Shown here piece after piece: positions 34,801-42,715 of a stretch of DNA of 64,000 nucleotides. Location: the NCBI RefSeq assembly GCF_023078275.1, contig NC_062993.1, positions 11,531,252 through 11,595,251 of the forward strand. Reading direction: 5' to 3'. The notes under the pieces are model-generated. The model did no database searches and had not been told where the DNA came from. It saw only the letters and a program-made list of their open reading frames with translations. Every line of letters starts with the position of its first letter. Position 1 is the first letter of the stretch. This DNA comes from Leguminivora glycinivorella (taxonomy: Eukaryota; Arthropoda; Insecta; Lepidoptera; Tortricidae). A program made the translations under genes and the position numbers.

Positions 34801-37156
34801 CTTAAACTAAAATGTCATTTGAATCGAAATGACAGACTCTGCCACAGCAGCACTAGTTTAAAAATAAAAATGAATTATAAATGACTTAATAAGTAAATCC
34901 TGCGTGATAAATTAATATCGTAAAATATTCACTAACGAAGATCTGCAAAAGTATAACATGTGTTAGATTATGTTTAAAGTAAGCGAAATATTGTTTTTAA
35001 GTACTTGATTTTTGTAAACATTATTAAAGGATTTTATTTGAAATTTCATTAGGTCGCGCCAGTTTACATTTTGTGGACGCTGTCATGTATCAAAAATGTG
35101 ACTTGAACTTACAGAGCCAGGACAATAGTATTATTGACCTTTGTTTAGAACAGCACCTTTTATGCCGTATTAAATTGCGTTTTCCTAAGCACACGTATAG
35201 TATCCATTACACTTTCATATGTTTACATTTTGTAACAGCTGTCTTACACCTAAAATATATGTTGATGTAAAAAAAAAACTAAGCACATTCTTATTGAAAT
35301 TTTGGCAGAGAATTGACTGAAAGCAGACTGAGAGTGAGACCGCCGCATCATTTGGCTCCGGGGCCGCTCTACGATGAGTTTGACGACAAACCCAGGGCCA
35401 CGAGAAGAATGGGAAAGAGGAATATAAAAGCTCAAGTAAGTTTCTACATAAAATGCTACCGTCCCCTTCTTCCACTTCGTCATATGGCAAACTAAAAGAC
35501 CTGACTGTTTTAAGCGACTACCGCTAATGGCCGTTCAAACTCCAGTTGCAATTTTAGTGGCGACTCGATAACAGTCGTTCAATTTATGGATATTTATCCT
35601 TTACACTACCATCACCATCGTAGGTATGCTCTTTTATCCTACCACTAGTTACTCGTATACTTTAAGAAATGTAACAATTTAGGTTCTCCGATAATGTTGT
35701 ATTTTATATTTTATTAAATAAATTGATACCTACTCGTAAGATTCATAGACTTGTAATATAGTTCTCAAACATAACTAAAACTTCTGTAGTATCAAACTCA
35801 TAGATCCATATTGTATTCTCTTCATCCAAACGCTATTCATCTGTTTCCAGGTGAAACGCTTCAAAATGGAGACCAAAGCCGCCAAGACCCTCGGCATCAT
35901 CGTCGGCGGTTTCGTTTTCTGCTGGCTCCCATTCTTCAGCGTGTACGTGGTCCGGGCCTTCTGTGGGGATTGCGTGCCTTCCATCATCTTCTCTGTGCTC
36001 TTCTGGCTGGGTTACTGCAATTCGGCCATCAATCCGCTTATCTATGCGCTGTTTTCCAAGGACTTTAGGTGAGATGTTTGTTCATTGATTGGATTTTTTT
36101 TACTGTAAGTATCGAGAAGTTGCACTTTTAGTGAGATTAGGAAACTCCTCATTTTGTTAACCTCACAATATCACAAAAAAATATTTTAAACTTGTTTACC
36201 ACGAGATTTCAAATATGTCTATCAATTGAAAATGCGTTACGGATTTGTGGGAGTAGAGAAAGTTTACAGAGACCTACAGCGGTCACCAAAATAGCTAGAA
36301 AATGTTAAATACGACATTTTTATTAACCGCAAAAACATATGCGATGTTTGCTTTACTCATTAAATTTGACACAATTTTTGTGAAGTTTTCGATAAGTTAC
36401 GATGACCTAACTTACTTCACATCGAACACTACACTTTTACCGTTAGTCGACAAAGCTAAGGCGCTATGAAGAAGACTGAAGACTTTTTCAAATAATTTCA
36501 GGTTCGCCTTCAAACGTATAATCTGCAAGTGCTTCTGCGGCCGCGCGGGACCGCGTCGGCAGTCTGACGGCTCGGCTCGTCGTGCTGAGCCCAAACCTCA
36601 CGAGACTTCGCTAGAGGAGCAGGATATATCCAACAGCACGAGTAATGACAGGTAATTCACAGTTAATATTTACTCTATACCTAGGGATTAGATGACATCC
36701 AGGCAGTGAGCATCTGGGAGGCCCCACTTGGCGCACAAAGTCAAACAGTAGCTTCTTAAGAGGATTTTTACTTTTGATGATTTTCTGTGATCCTGCTGAA
36801 ATCGATCAGTCAACTAAGTTTTATTTTGTCCTTTTGCGCTGTCTACCTAATTCCAGATCACCAGTCCAATATAGGTTTAACTGAGCGACCAGTACAAAGT
36901 CTGCACATTTATTTCTCTAGACAGTGTAGATTTCATTTATCGTGATTGCGTAGGTACCTTTTACCATTGTAGGGTCATTTCATCCAATTACTTTCATCAT
37001 GTCAAGTCTAATGAAGATGATTTCTGTTTTGCTCACTGTCATTTATTATTTCCAGGTGACGTCAGACCCCGCGACGGCAGAACCCACAATTCCAGGCTAC
37101 CGTCGCGTGTGTCTAGCAGGGACAGCGAGCCGTCACCTTCCTCCGATAGCTTCTGA
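27670..37156 (+). CDS. Oamb: alpha-adrenergic-like octopamine receptor, 3' part (TM3 to C-terminus)
   Basis: Rhodopsin-class GPCR for octopamine, a plasma-membrane receptor that in other insects couples to Ca2+/cAMP signalling. Eight coding exons are joined by GT-AG introns with compatible phases: 27670-27906, 32451-32658, 33349-33502, 34106-34258, 35309-35435, 35851-36068, 36502-36651 and a last exon ending at 37156. Visible marks are the TM3 amine-binding Asp in [11 protein letters not shown], the LDRY motif, extracellular-loop Cys in CPWTCEL, TM5 [11 protein letters not shown]6 FCWLPFF, TM7 NSAINPLIY and a juxtamembrane Cys cluster ICKCFCG. Loop-3 words [12 protein letters not shown] and [10 protein letters not shown] match the OAMB family as I know it, which separates it from tyramine and beta-type receptors. 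The start codon and TM1-TM2 exons are not in the window, so the gene is 5'-partial. Family call is strong; ligand is inferred from family. Confidence 0.92.
27757..28345. repeat. tandem partial-exon duplication, about 166-bp unit, four copies
   Basis: Equivalent points (atctctctcga) lie at 27757, 27923 and 28089, with a decayed fourth at 28256. Copy 1 is the real Oamb exon end. Copy 2 is almost identical from ccggtcagctacccg onward; copy 3 has several substitutions and one extra base (ttccgtc); copy 4 is degraded and truncated near 28345. Each repeats DRY-TM4 coding sequence and the donor gtcagt but lacks the TM3 part and an acceptor. Because 166 is not a multiple of three, reading on from copy 1 changes frame and stops in copy 2 at 27994. 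Copies 2-4 are therefore probably pseudo-exons in the intron. Confidence 0.92.
28346..29234 (+). other. Oamb intron, mostly unassigned
   Basis: Part of the 4.5-kb intron 27907-32450. It contains a poly-A run with aataaataaa at 28612-28634, an inverted word pair aaaccactttgtggttt at 28683-28699 and a (TA)n run at 28745-28813. No coding sequence supported. Confidence 0.5.
28745..28813. repeat. (TA)n microsatellite
   Basis: Nearly pure ta run in the Oamb intron. Confidence 0.95.
29235..29525 (+). repeat. SINE-like repeat (family G)
   Basis: B-box-like gtgggttcgaaccccggctc, then gtgcgaaatgtcatttgata, gcttttcggcgaaggaaaac, atagtgaggaaaccggacta and agatggcagtcgctttcgta, ending ggcaaggaggatgatga. 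The ends catcatcctccttgc and gcaaggaggatgatg are inverted. Inside the Oamb intron. Confidence 0.8.
29955..30060. repeat. palindrome of two opposed tRNA-like heads
   Basis: aaaaattcacacctccggct, ggactcgaacctgcgatct is mirrored by aggtcgcagattcgagtcct, gccggaggtgtgaattttt around a gcctattaggcctattaggc centre. Each arm contains a B-box-like ttcgagtcc. Flanking tttaaattagattaaaaatt / aatttaaaa words extend the symmetry. Confidence 0.8.
30061..31119 (+). other. Oamb intron, no recognised feature
   Basis: AT-rich, no supported repeat or frame. Confidence 0.45.
31120..31278. repeat. inverted-repeat family J
   Basis: aattatttttaaaatcggga, cttaatcgcgtatgactaca, tattaaactgacctccaa is mirrored by ttggaggtcagtttaatatg, tagtcatacgcaattaagtc. 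Loop carries gtccgagaccacggggac. Inside the Oamb intron. Confidence 0.85.
31279..32450 (+). other. Oamb intron, no recognised feature
   Basis: AT-rich. A 76-codon frame at 31622-31852 has no recognisable similarity. The intron ends at the acceptor ttccttccacag (32450). Confidence 0.45.
32451..32658 (+). CDS. Oamb: Oamb exon: extracellular loop 2, TM5, start of loop 3
   Basis: Starts in phase 0 after WKDKK and reads [20 protein letters not shown]; the Cys residues include the one expected to bridge to TM3. TM5 is [20 protein letters not shown] with serines at the usual catecholamine/octopamine contact zone. Ends [10 protein letters not shown] plus one base before the donor aaag/gtattt. Confidence 0.92.
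32659..33348 (+). other. Oamb intron with SINE insertion
   Basis: 690-bp intron. It contains (aagctaaaaaaataaa)-like repetition at 32895-32965 and a family D SINE at 32972-33155. Acceptor ttaattccag at 33348. Confidence 0.7.
32972..33155 (+). repeat. tRNA-derived SINE (family D), 5'-truncated
   Basis: ttcgaatccaggtaagggca, tttatttgtgtgatgaacac, agatatttgttcctgaatgg and a tail with gggctagattgatctgtgta. The A-box half of the head is missing. Confidence 0.8.
33349..33502 (+). CDS. Oamb: Oamb exon: third cytoplasmic loop, part 1
   Basis: The first two bases (gt) complete Gly after TTK. It encodes [20 protein letters not shown] then a Ser/Thr-rich stretch ending SPERLR plus two bases (donor ag/gtacgt). 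[12 protein letters not shown] and the SPERL motif are hallmarks of OAMB loop 3. The Ser/Thr run is a plausible kinase target (inference). Confidence 0.9.
33503..34105 (+). other. Oamb intron
   Basis: 603 bp, AT-rich, no recognised repeat. Acceptor ttatttccag at 34105. Confidence 0.7.
34106..34258 (+). CDS. Oamb: Oamb exon: third cytoplasmic loop, part 2
   Basis: The right frame is fixed by splicing: ag from the previous exon plus a gives Arg, then [20 protein letters not shown] and, after a short Arg/Ser stretch, [13 protein letters not shown] plus two bases. [10 protein letters not shown] and the AVHY word are conserved in OAMB receptors. A longer-looking frame ([13 protein letters not shown]...) is a shadow of this one. 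Donor ggcag/gttcgc. The receptor frame stays open past this donor to a stop at 34476-34478 (see findings). Confidence 0.9.
34264..34475. repeat. imperfect ATCATC-GACTTC minisatellite
   Basis: Degenerate units such as ttcatcatcatcgacttcaa and tttattatcatcgacttga start 6 bp past the Oamb donor at 34258. Read in the receptor frame the array is strongly hydrophobic ([20 protein letters not shown] and on). Confidence 0.9.
34479..35308 (+). other. Oamb intron, no recognised feature
   Basis: AT-rich rest of the intron 34259-35308; acceptor ttttggcag at 35308. No recognisable coding sequence. Confidence 0.55.
35309..35435 (+). CDS. Oamb: Oamb exon: third cytoplasmic loop, part 3
   Basis: The first base completes Arg (ag + a), then [20 protein letters not shown], ending [11 protein letters not shown] at the donor caa/gtaagt. 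The joined peptide [10 protein letters not shown] resembles the OAMB word GRESTES, which supports this junction. KKMGRRNIKAQ-like ends are conserved just before TM6. Confidence 0.88.
35436..35850 (+). other. Oamb intron
   Basis: 415 bp, no recognised feature. Acceptor ctgtttccag at 35850. Confidence 0.7.
35851..36068 (+). CDS. Oamb: Oamb exon: TM6 and TM7
   Basis: Reads [20 protein letters not shown] then [20 protein letters not shown] (TM6 CWLPFF) and [20 protein letters not shown] (TM7 NPLIY), ending FSKDF plus two bases at the donor ag/gtgaga. Key class-A residues Trp/Pro in TM6 and Asn-Pro-x-x-Tyr in TM7 are intact. Confidence 0.95.
36069..36501 (+). other. Oamb intron
   Basis: 433 bp, AT-rich, no recognised feature; acceptor aataatttcag at 36501. 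Confidence 0.7.
36502..36651 (+). CDS. Oamb: Oamb exon: helix 8 and C-terminal tail
   Basis: The first base completes Arg; reads [20 protein letters not shown] then an Arg/Glu-rich stretch ending [12 protein letters not shown] plus two bases (donor ag/gtaatt). The Cys cluster is a likely palmitoylation site by family analogy. The exon is GC-rich against AT-rich introns. Confidence 0.88.
36652..37055 (+). other. Oamb intron
   Basis: 404 bp without recognised repeats. It ends at tttattatttccag (37055), with a second possible acceptor 10 bp further on (gtcag, 37065). Confidence 0.65.
37066..37156 (+). CDS. Oamb: Oamb last coding exon (acceptor ambiguous)
   Basis: With acceptor gacgtcag (37065) the frame gives R, then [20 protein letters not shown] and EPSPSSDSF before TGA at 37154-37156: a Ser/Arg-rich tail. 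With the stronger-looking acceptor tatttccag (37055) the next codon after Arg is TGA, so the protein would end ...STSNDR, which resembles the short ...SNDPR end of fly OAMB as I recall it. Both are possible; I cannot decide. Confidence 0.55.
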
Positions 37157-38404
37157 AAGTTAATAACGGCCTATGACAAAAAGATGATTTTTTGTAATAA
37201 TCAGAAAAAAAGGAAAGGAAACACACAAAATATAAAGTAGAAGAAGAAGAATCATTTATTATCACAAAGAAAAATAAAACAAAACAAAGAGACATGAAAG
37301 AAAAGGATCATAAAATCAATCATTTAAATTATCGCGGTATAAAAACAGTGTGACAAAAGGGAAAAAAGAAATAAAGAAAGAAATACATTTTATTCGCAAG
37401 CACACATCAAACAATTCAAAACAAACAATAAAAGAAAATAAAAAACCGACCATGTTTGTGTGTTCGCAAAAAGGCTCAAGCTCAGCAAAGACTCGGTGTT
37501 TGCTGTATAACCAAGCTAGCTGTTATAGCGCTGGTTTTCAGTTTAATAAAGTAGATGGAGAAAACAGATTTTACAAATCAGGAGGGATTAGATAAAAGAC
37601 GGGCAATGAAAACGAAGAACGGAATGAACGCAACCCAGCTGAACTTGCAAGCAAACTTGGTAATAAAATAACTGAAAATGGTGAAGCAAGAACAAGAAAC
37701 AACTTTTCTACCTTTGTCAGAGCTTCTAGCACTATATTCGAACGGCCTACTCCACAAATGCTTGCTTTCTTAAGCAATCTCACCATGCTTGAAATGGTAA
37801 AAAAACAAAAAATAACAAAATACCCCTGAGATTTATATTGTTAAGAATTAGAAACCAAGACAGCCATGAAATATATTATAAAGGACAAAGTCGACTAAAT
37901 TGGTCAGACAAAAATAAAGAACAACTTTGTTGAAAAAATAATGTTAAAACACTTAAATTCAACAATAAGTAAATTCTCTAAGGTTTCTGAAAACAAAACT
38001 ATATTATTTATTTGGTAGCTAGACGTAACAAAGAACTATCAAAACGTAAAACTAGCTTTTAAAGAAGAGAAATCTAATCATATAATAAAAATAAGAATAC
38101 AGAAGATACAAAATAGTTAAGGAAATGTTGAATTTGGGCTCTAATTCAACAGGGATAAAAAGAGAGAGATGCTAAGAGCTTACAATCTTCTAAAAAGGCC
38201 TTAATAAGTTTAATAACAATAGTGAATATTAGCGAAGGTGATGGACTCTTATGTGTATTTTACTAAAGACTGTTTTAGCTATAAAGATTATGTAAATATT
38301 GTGTGGTCGTCGGAGGGACGTATTGGCGTGTTAGTTTTTAATAAAAATGTGGCATCCATTTTGAAATTATCTGAAGTTACTGAGCCTGACATCCTTATTA
38401 TTTT
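37157..38404 (+). other. Oamb 3' UTR / flank
   Basis: A- and G-rich sense strand (runs of aaagaaa) with several aataaa words (37272, 37426 and others) that could end the mRNA. No coding sequence. The real polyadenylation site cannot be chosen by eye. Confidence 0.5.
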
Positions 38405-38625
38405 GTAGGTTAGCAAAGTATTAAACATGTAAAATCGGGTAGTTGACGTAAAATTGTCGTAGGTCGCTCGACATGTTTCGCTCCGTAACGAGGAGCATCT
38501 TCATTGAGCACGCCCGATGCCGATAGTATCCCGACGGCAGACTGCGCAGACTTACACGACAATTTTACGCGAGTTACCCGATTTTACATGTTTAATGTCA
38601 GTGCCTCACGGTAGTTTCATTATTA
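38405..38625. repeat. fold-back element with gtttcgctcc core
   Basis: taaacatgtaaaatcgggta with gttgacgtaaaattgtcgt is mirrored by acgacaattttacgcgagtt with acccgattttacatgttta. The core carries cgacatgtttcgctccgtaa and gaggagcatcttcattgag. Confidence 0.85.
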
Positions 38626-38771
38626 AAGTTAGCAAAGTATTTAATTTAGAAAGGACGCAGTTGTATTAGGTATTAGAAAACAAAAATAGGTTTTACTTCT
38701 ACAAGTATTATCATTTTGCAAAATATTACAAGAATGTGTTATTACTAGGTACCCATCTACCCATTTAATTA

Positions 38772-39093
38772 GGGCCATTTTTTTCAAAGTTGTTCACCCC
38801 ACTATTTTTGTAACATGGGTATTTTTTACGCGATTAATACTCAGAATCGCGAGGTCTTTCGATCCTGATAGGAGAAAAAATGTCCCAAGATTTCCATACA
38901 TTTTTTCGAACCTTCCATTCCGTTACCGCCATACAAAATTTATGAAAAAATGGTAACGGAATGGGGAAAAAACCTTGGGACACTTTTTTCTCCTATTAGA
39001 ATTGAAAGAGCTCGCAATTCTGAGTGGACACCCCACACAAGAATTTCCAAATCCAAAAAAAAGTGGGGTTGACAACTTTGAAAAAAATGGCCC
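38772..39093. repeat. fold-back element, about 320 bp
   Basis: gggccatttttttcaaagtt is mirrored by aactttgaaaaaaatggccc. Inside, gtcccaagatttccatacat and ttccattccgttaccgccat are mirrored by atggtaacggaatggggaaa and cttgggacac. The end of the window (63820-64000) carries a related sequence. Confidence 0.85.
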
Positions 39094-39201
39094 ATTTACA
39101 GACCAATTGTATCTAAATAAATATGTAGGTACCTTCCTACAATTTTAATAACGGCCTAATAAGTAAAACATGAAATTCGGGGCTTGTAACAAAATAAGTA
39201 C

Positions 39202-39372
39202 GACAATGCCTGGTTCTCCTCCTTGAATGATAAACGCATGAGGCGTCACGAGCAGGCCTCTAACCCCCGCCCATCTGGGGGAGCATACACCTGCCAAGTG
39301 TGCGGACGAGGGATCCTCTCTCGAATTGGGCTATACGGCCACGAACGTAAATGTCGCAAAGATGCTGCTTGA
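39202..39372 (+). pseudogene. LINE ORF2 C-terminal zinc-finger fragment
   Basis: The frame ending at tga 39370-39372 reads DNAWFSSLNDKRMRRHEQAS and then YTCQVCGRGILSRIGLYGHE, RKCRKDAA. The C-x2-C...IGL..H...C finger closes the ORF2 of several LINE groups. The 3' end cctgttattattaac follows. The remainder of the element is missing. Confidence 0.72.
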
Positions 39373-39944
39373 ATCATCTGTTATAGATGCAAAGGCCTGT
39401 TATTATTAACAAAATAAGAAGTTTTAGTTTTAAAACCAGCTAAGTAGGTAGTCAAAAACAAAAATGTTGCAAGAAAGTTTAAATTTCGCGTTTTTCGGAT
39501 TGCGAATTTGGGAGTTTTTATTTCAATTCATTATTTTTCCACATCACCTATTCCAAAAAGGGTTTTTTCTTCAGTTTCTGTTCAAAAACACTTCTTTTCG
39601 AATATTGTTTATAAAATGTAAATGTAAGTCCACCGTCGCTAAACACGAGGGTTCCTTTTGTACCTTTTTGGTACGGAACCCTAAAAATAGGTAATTTTGC
39701 TTCCTTGTGAGAATATCTAGTTACTGTCTGAATACAATATTCTGTGTGCGTAGCCGAATGCACAAACGCTCACGATAATATCTCTTTCGTAGCTATCTAT
39801 CTCTATCGCTCTTGTGTATTGGCGCGACAGAGCCAGACTGCATTTCTGCGTCGTTTCGGTGGCGTTTCGCGTCGCAGAAATGCCATTCGGCTACGGGGCC
39901 TGTATGCTCAATGAGCTAACAGATGAATCCACTCTCTAGTCCAT
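39373..39944. other. no recognised gene; hairpin words
   Basis: Contains aacacgagggttccttttgt with tttttggtacggaaccctaa (39645-39684), a repeat end shared with 41014-41600, and two inverted words around gcgtcgtttcggtggcgttt. No coding sequence supported. Confidence 0.4.
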
Positions 39945-40085
39945 ACTTAATATTATAAATGGGAAAGTGTGTGTGTTTGTTTGTCCGTCTTTCACGGCAA
40001 AACGGAGCGACGAATTGACGTGATTTTTTAAGTGGAGATAGTTGAAGGGATAGAGAGTGGCATACGTTTTGTCTCTTTAAAGCTA
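39945..40085 (+). repeat. dispersed repeat family B
   Basis: atattataaatgggaaagtg, tgtttgtccgtctttcacgg, caaaacggagcgacgaattg and agtggagatagttgaaggga. Copies at 6965, 7345 and, inverted, 25185. Confidence 0.8.
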
Positions 40086-40692
40086 GTATTATATATTATG
40101 TTCTGAGGTTAATATAATTTCTGGTAATTTCAAAATGGACGCCGCTCCCCATACACTAGTCAAAGATCTCAATGTTCCTCGTTATTCGGTGTCATGTCCT
40201 CAGTTAGAGTGTACCTGTACGTGATTGTAATATTTGTAACATTATGTAAATACAATATATGAGATGTTTGTGTACTTCTTATTTTGTTCCCATAATTAAT
40301 TTTACTTAAGATGCGTTAGGGTAATTTCGAAAGTCGTAAAAATCACCATTATTTCCAAGATTCCCCTTTCGACAGTTAACCCACTATTTTATATATAATT
40401 TGACAGTTGACAGTCCACTAACCTTGAGTTAAGCAGGTGGTGCAAGTGGCCTTAAGTAAGATGAGGTCCTCAGGCACGAAAGTTAATAGGGAATCCTCAA
40501 AATGTTAGTCTTGCCCGATCTGACATTTCTTAAGTCTAACAAAATAAGTTTTTTTGCAAAAAAATCATTTTTGGCAGAAGCTTTTATCGCCGACATGTAC
40601 CTTTCTTTAAACAGTCATCTACTGCTCTCCGACACGTTTCTAAAAACACCTTAATAACCCCTTACTCGATGGGATACGACGTTTCATGACAT
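40086..40692. other. no recognised feature
   Basis: AT-rich intergenic sequence between the receptor and the kinase gene. Confidence 0.45.
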
Positions 40693-41864
40693 GGCCCCTG
40701 TACACACATGGCCAACGGTTCCACCAACCCCCTTGACCAAGCGTGTAGAGGGCTACTTGGCCGTAAGTTGGCAGTTGGCGCTTGCGCTTGCCGGCCAACC
40801 GATTGGTGTCGGTTTTTTGTCCACACATCAAAGGATCTTGGCGCCAATGGCCAACTGCGTTTACACGTTGGCGCTTCATTCAGTTGGTCGTCAGCCGTCA
40901 GAGAGGACGGTAGTGAAATATTTACGAAAATAATAAGTTTATCTATGTCAATAATAGTGTAGATTTTAAGAAATAAAATAACCTTGCAAATGTTTAATGT
41001 ATTTCCTAAAAAAACCGGCCAAGAGCGTGTCGGGCCACGCTCAATGTAGGGTTCCGTAGTTTTTCGTATTTTTCTCAAAAACTACTGAACCTATCAAGTT
41101 CAAAACAATTTTCCTAGAAAGTCTTTACAAAGTTCTACTTTGATGATTTTTTTCATATATTTTAAACATATGGTTCAAAAGTTAGAGGGGGGGGGACGCA
41201 CTTTTTTTCCCTTTAGGAGCGATTATTTCCGAAAATATTAATATTATCAAAAAACGATCTTAGTAAACCCTTATTCATTTTTAAATACCTATCCAACAAT
41301 ATATCACACGTTGGGGTTGGAATGAAAAAAATATCAGCCCCCACTTTGCATGTAGGGGGGGTACCCTAATAAAACATTTTTTTCCATTTTTTATTTTTGC
41401 ACTTTGTTGGCGTGATTGATATACATATTGGTACCAAATTTCAGCTTTCTAGTGCTTACGGTTACTGAGATTATCCGCGGACGGACGGACGGACGGACGG
41501 ACGGACGGACGGACGGACGGACGGACGGACGGACGGACGGACGGACAGACAGACATGGCGAAACTATAAGGGTTCCTAGTTGACTACGGAACCCTAAAAA
41601 GATAAATGTTCTTATCATAATATTCAAAAAATTGTTAATATTTCAAATAATTTAATTTTACTACGGGGTTATTATTTTTTAATCAAATTTTTCTGTCAAC
41701 GTCTATGATCTAGAATTTCCTAGGCTTTTCCATTCCACGTCCATCTTTCATGAAGAGCCAATGCCAAGTGATTGGTTCGCCAATGTGTAAACAGCGGCTC
41801 TTATCTTGGCCAAGGGGTTTCACAAAGGGTTGGTGGAACCGTTGGCCATATGTGTACAGCGGCC
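40693..41864. mobile_element. inverted-repeat transposon derivative with nested insertion
   Basis: ggcccctgtacacacatggc, caacggttccaccaaccc is mirrored at the right end by gggttggtggaaccgttggc, catatgtgtacagcggcc. Further words are shared (ttggcgcttgcgcttgcc region against ccaatgccaagtg). The family at 41014-41600 lies within it. The frames at 40640-41078 on both strands have no transposase motif. I could not find a convincing target duplication. Confidence 0.7.
41014..41600. repeat. gggttccgta repeat with (GGAC)n array
   Basis: Begins ccggccaagagcgtgtcggg and tagggttccgtagtttttcg, contains a near-pure (ggac)n run at about 41477-41545, and ends gactacggaaccctaaaaa. A relative with the same ends and a tccg run lies at 56343-56805. 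Confidence 0.85.
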
Positions 41865-42051
41865 GACAGAGTTAATTCCTATGAGACCACCTTTCTGCTC
41901 CATCATCAGATCAGCTCCATGATACCATAATGTTGCATTGTCACGTGATTTACATATGTCTGCAAAATTTCAGCTCAATCGGAAACCGGGAAGTGGGTCA
42001 AATTTAGCTTCTACCACGCTTCTACGTTTTGACTTGGTTTTGACGCACACT
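41865..42051. other. no recognised feature
   Basis: Short AT-balanced spacer upstream of the kinase gene. Confidence 0.4.
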
Positions 42052-42054
42052 AAG

Positions 42055-42216
42055 GCTCCCCACAGACAGTCTTAAAAATTCATAATCTTAAAAAAAACTT
42101 GTATGCAATCTGACAGTTCAAACTGACACTGACAAGACACTGACAGATCTGAACTGTCAGATTGCATACAAGTTTTTTTTAAGATTATGAATTTTTAAGA
42201 CTGTCTGTGGGGAGCC
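42055..42216. mobile_element. PIF/Harbinger-type MITE, TAA target duplication
   Basis: The ends ggctccccacagacagtctt and aagactgtctgtggggagcc are perfect inverted repeats, and the arms extend about 65 bp (aaaaattcataatctt, cttgtatgcaatctgacagt). TAA flanks both ends (42052-42054 and 42217-42219). A 3-bp TWA duplication is the signature of PIF/Harbinger elements. Confidence 0.85.
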
Positions 42217-42569
42217 TAACAGTAAGAATTATCCGTCATTCACACACGCTCTGTGTGGTTGTATAAAATAAAGTAACCCCATTTAAAAACTTCACGTTTT
42301 TTGCGTTTTTTAAATGAAAACTCACTGCAAACATTCAGGCAAAACTTGGATTATTATAACGCCATCTTTAACTTAGAGACTGAACTTGAGCTAACTTGGA
42401 TTGAGCAACTAAGTTTCCCATTTCCCAAAACCCATAACTAGATGGCGCCCTAAACCGTTACAACCATAGATAACGATACCGTTATTTTCACTAACCGAAA
42501 TAACGATCGTGAAAAAACGCGCAGCACTAGCTGTGACGTACGCTGACAGCGTTCTGACAGTTGATTCGA

Positions 42570-42575
42570 TCAGTC
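42570..42575 (+). promoter_or_regulatory. possible initiator of NAGK
   Basis: TCAGTC matches the arthropod initiator consensus TCAGTY and lies 111 bp before the ATG, in a stretch (42470-42690) relatively rich in CG for this window (cgatcgtg, acgtacgctg, gtggcgagag). No TATA box is evident. Inference only. Confidence 0.35.
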
Positions 42576-42680
42576 AACTCGCTGTATTCGTGGCGAGAGA
42601 GCGTGTCTTTGTTGAAATTATTGAACGATCGTGTTTATTTTGATTTCACACCGGAACTTAAAGTGTATTTTTAAATAAGC

Positions 42681-42715
42681 ATGGTTAACAAATTGTACTT
42701 CGGCGGTGTCGAAGG
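42681..42715 (+). CDS. NAGK: NAGK exon 1
   Basis: MVNKLYFGGVEG up to the split glycine; donor gaagg/gtgagt. The ATG follows aaataagc, a weak but acceptable context. It encodes the first strand and half of the phosphate-binding loop, which continues in exon 2 across a 4.9-kb intron. Confidence 0.92.

Noticed and set aside
40640..41078. Overlapping 79-138-codon frames on both strands
   Set aside because: They lie in inverted-repeat arms of a transposon and have no transposase motif.
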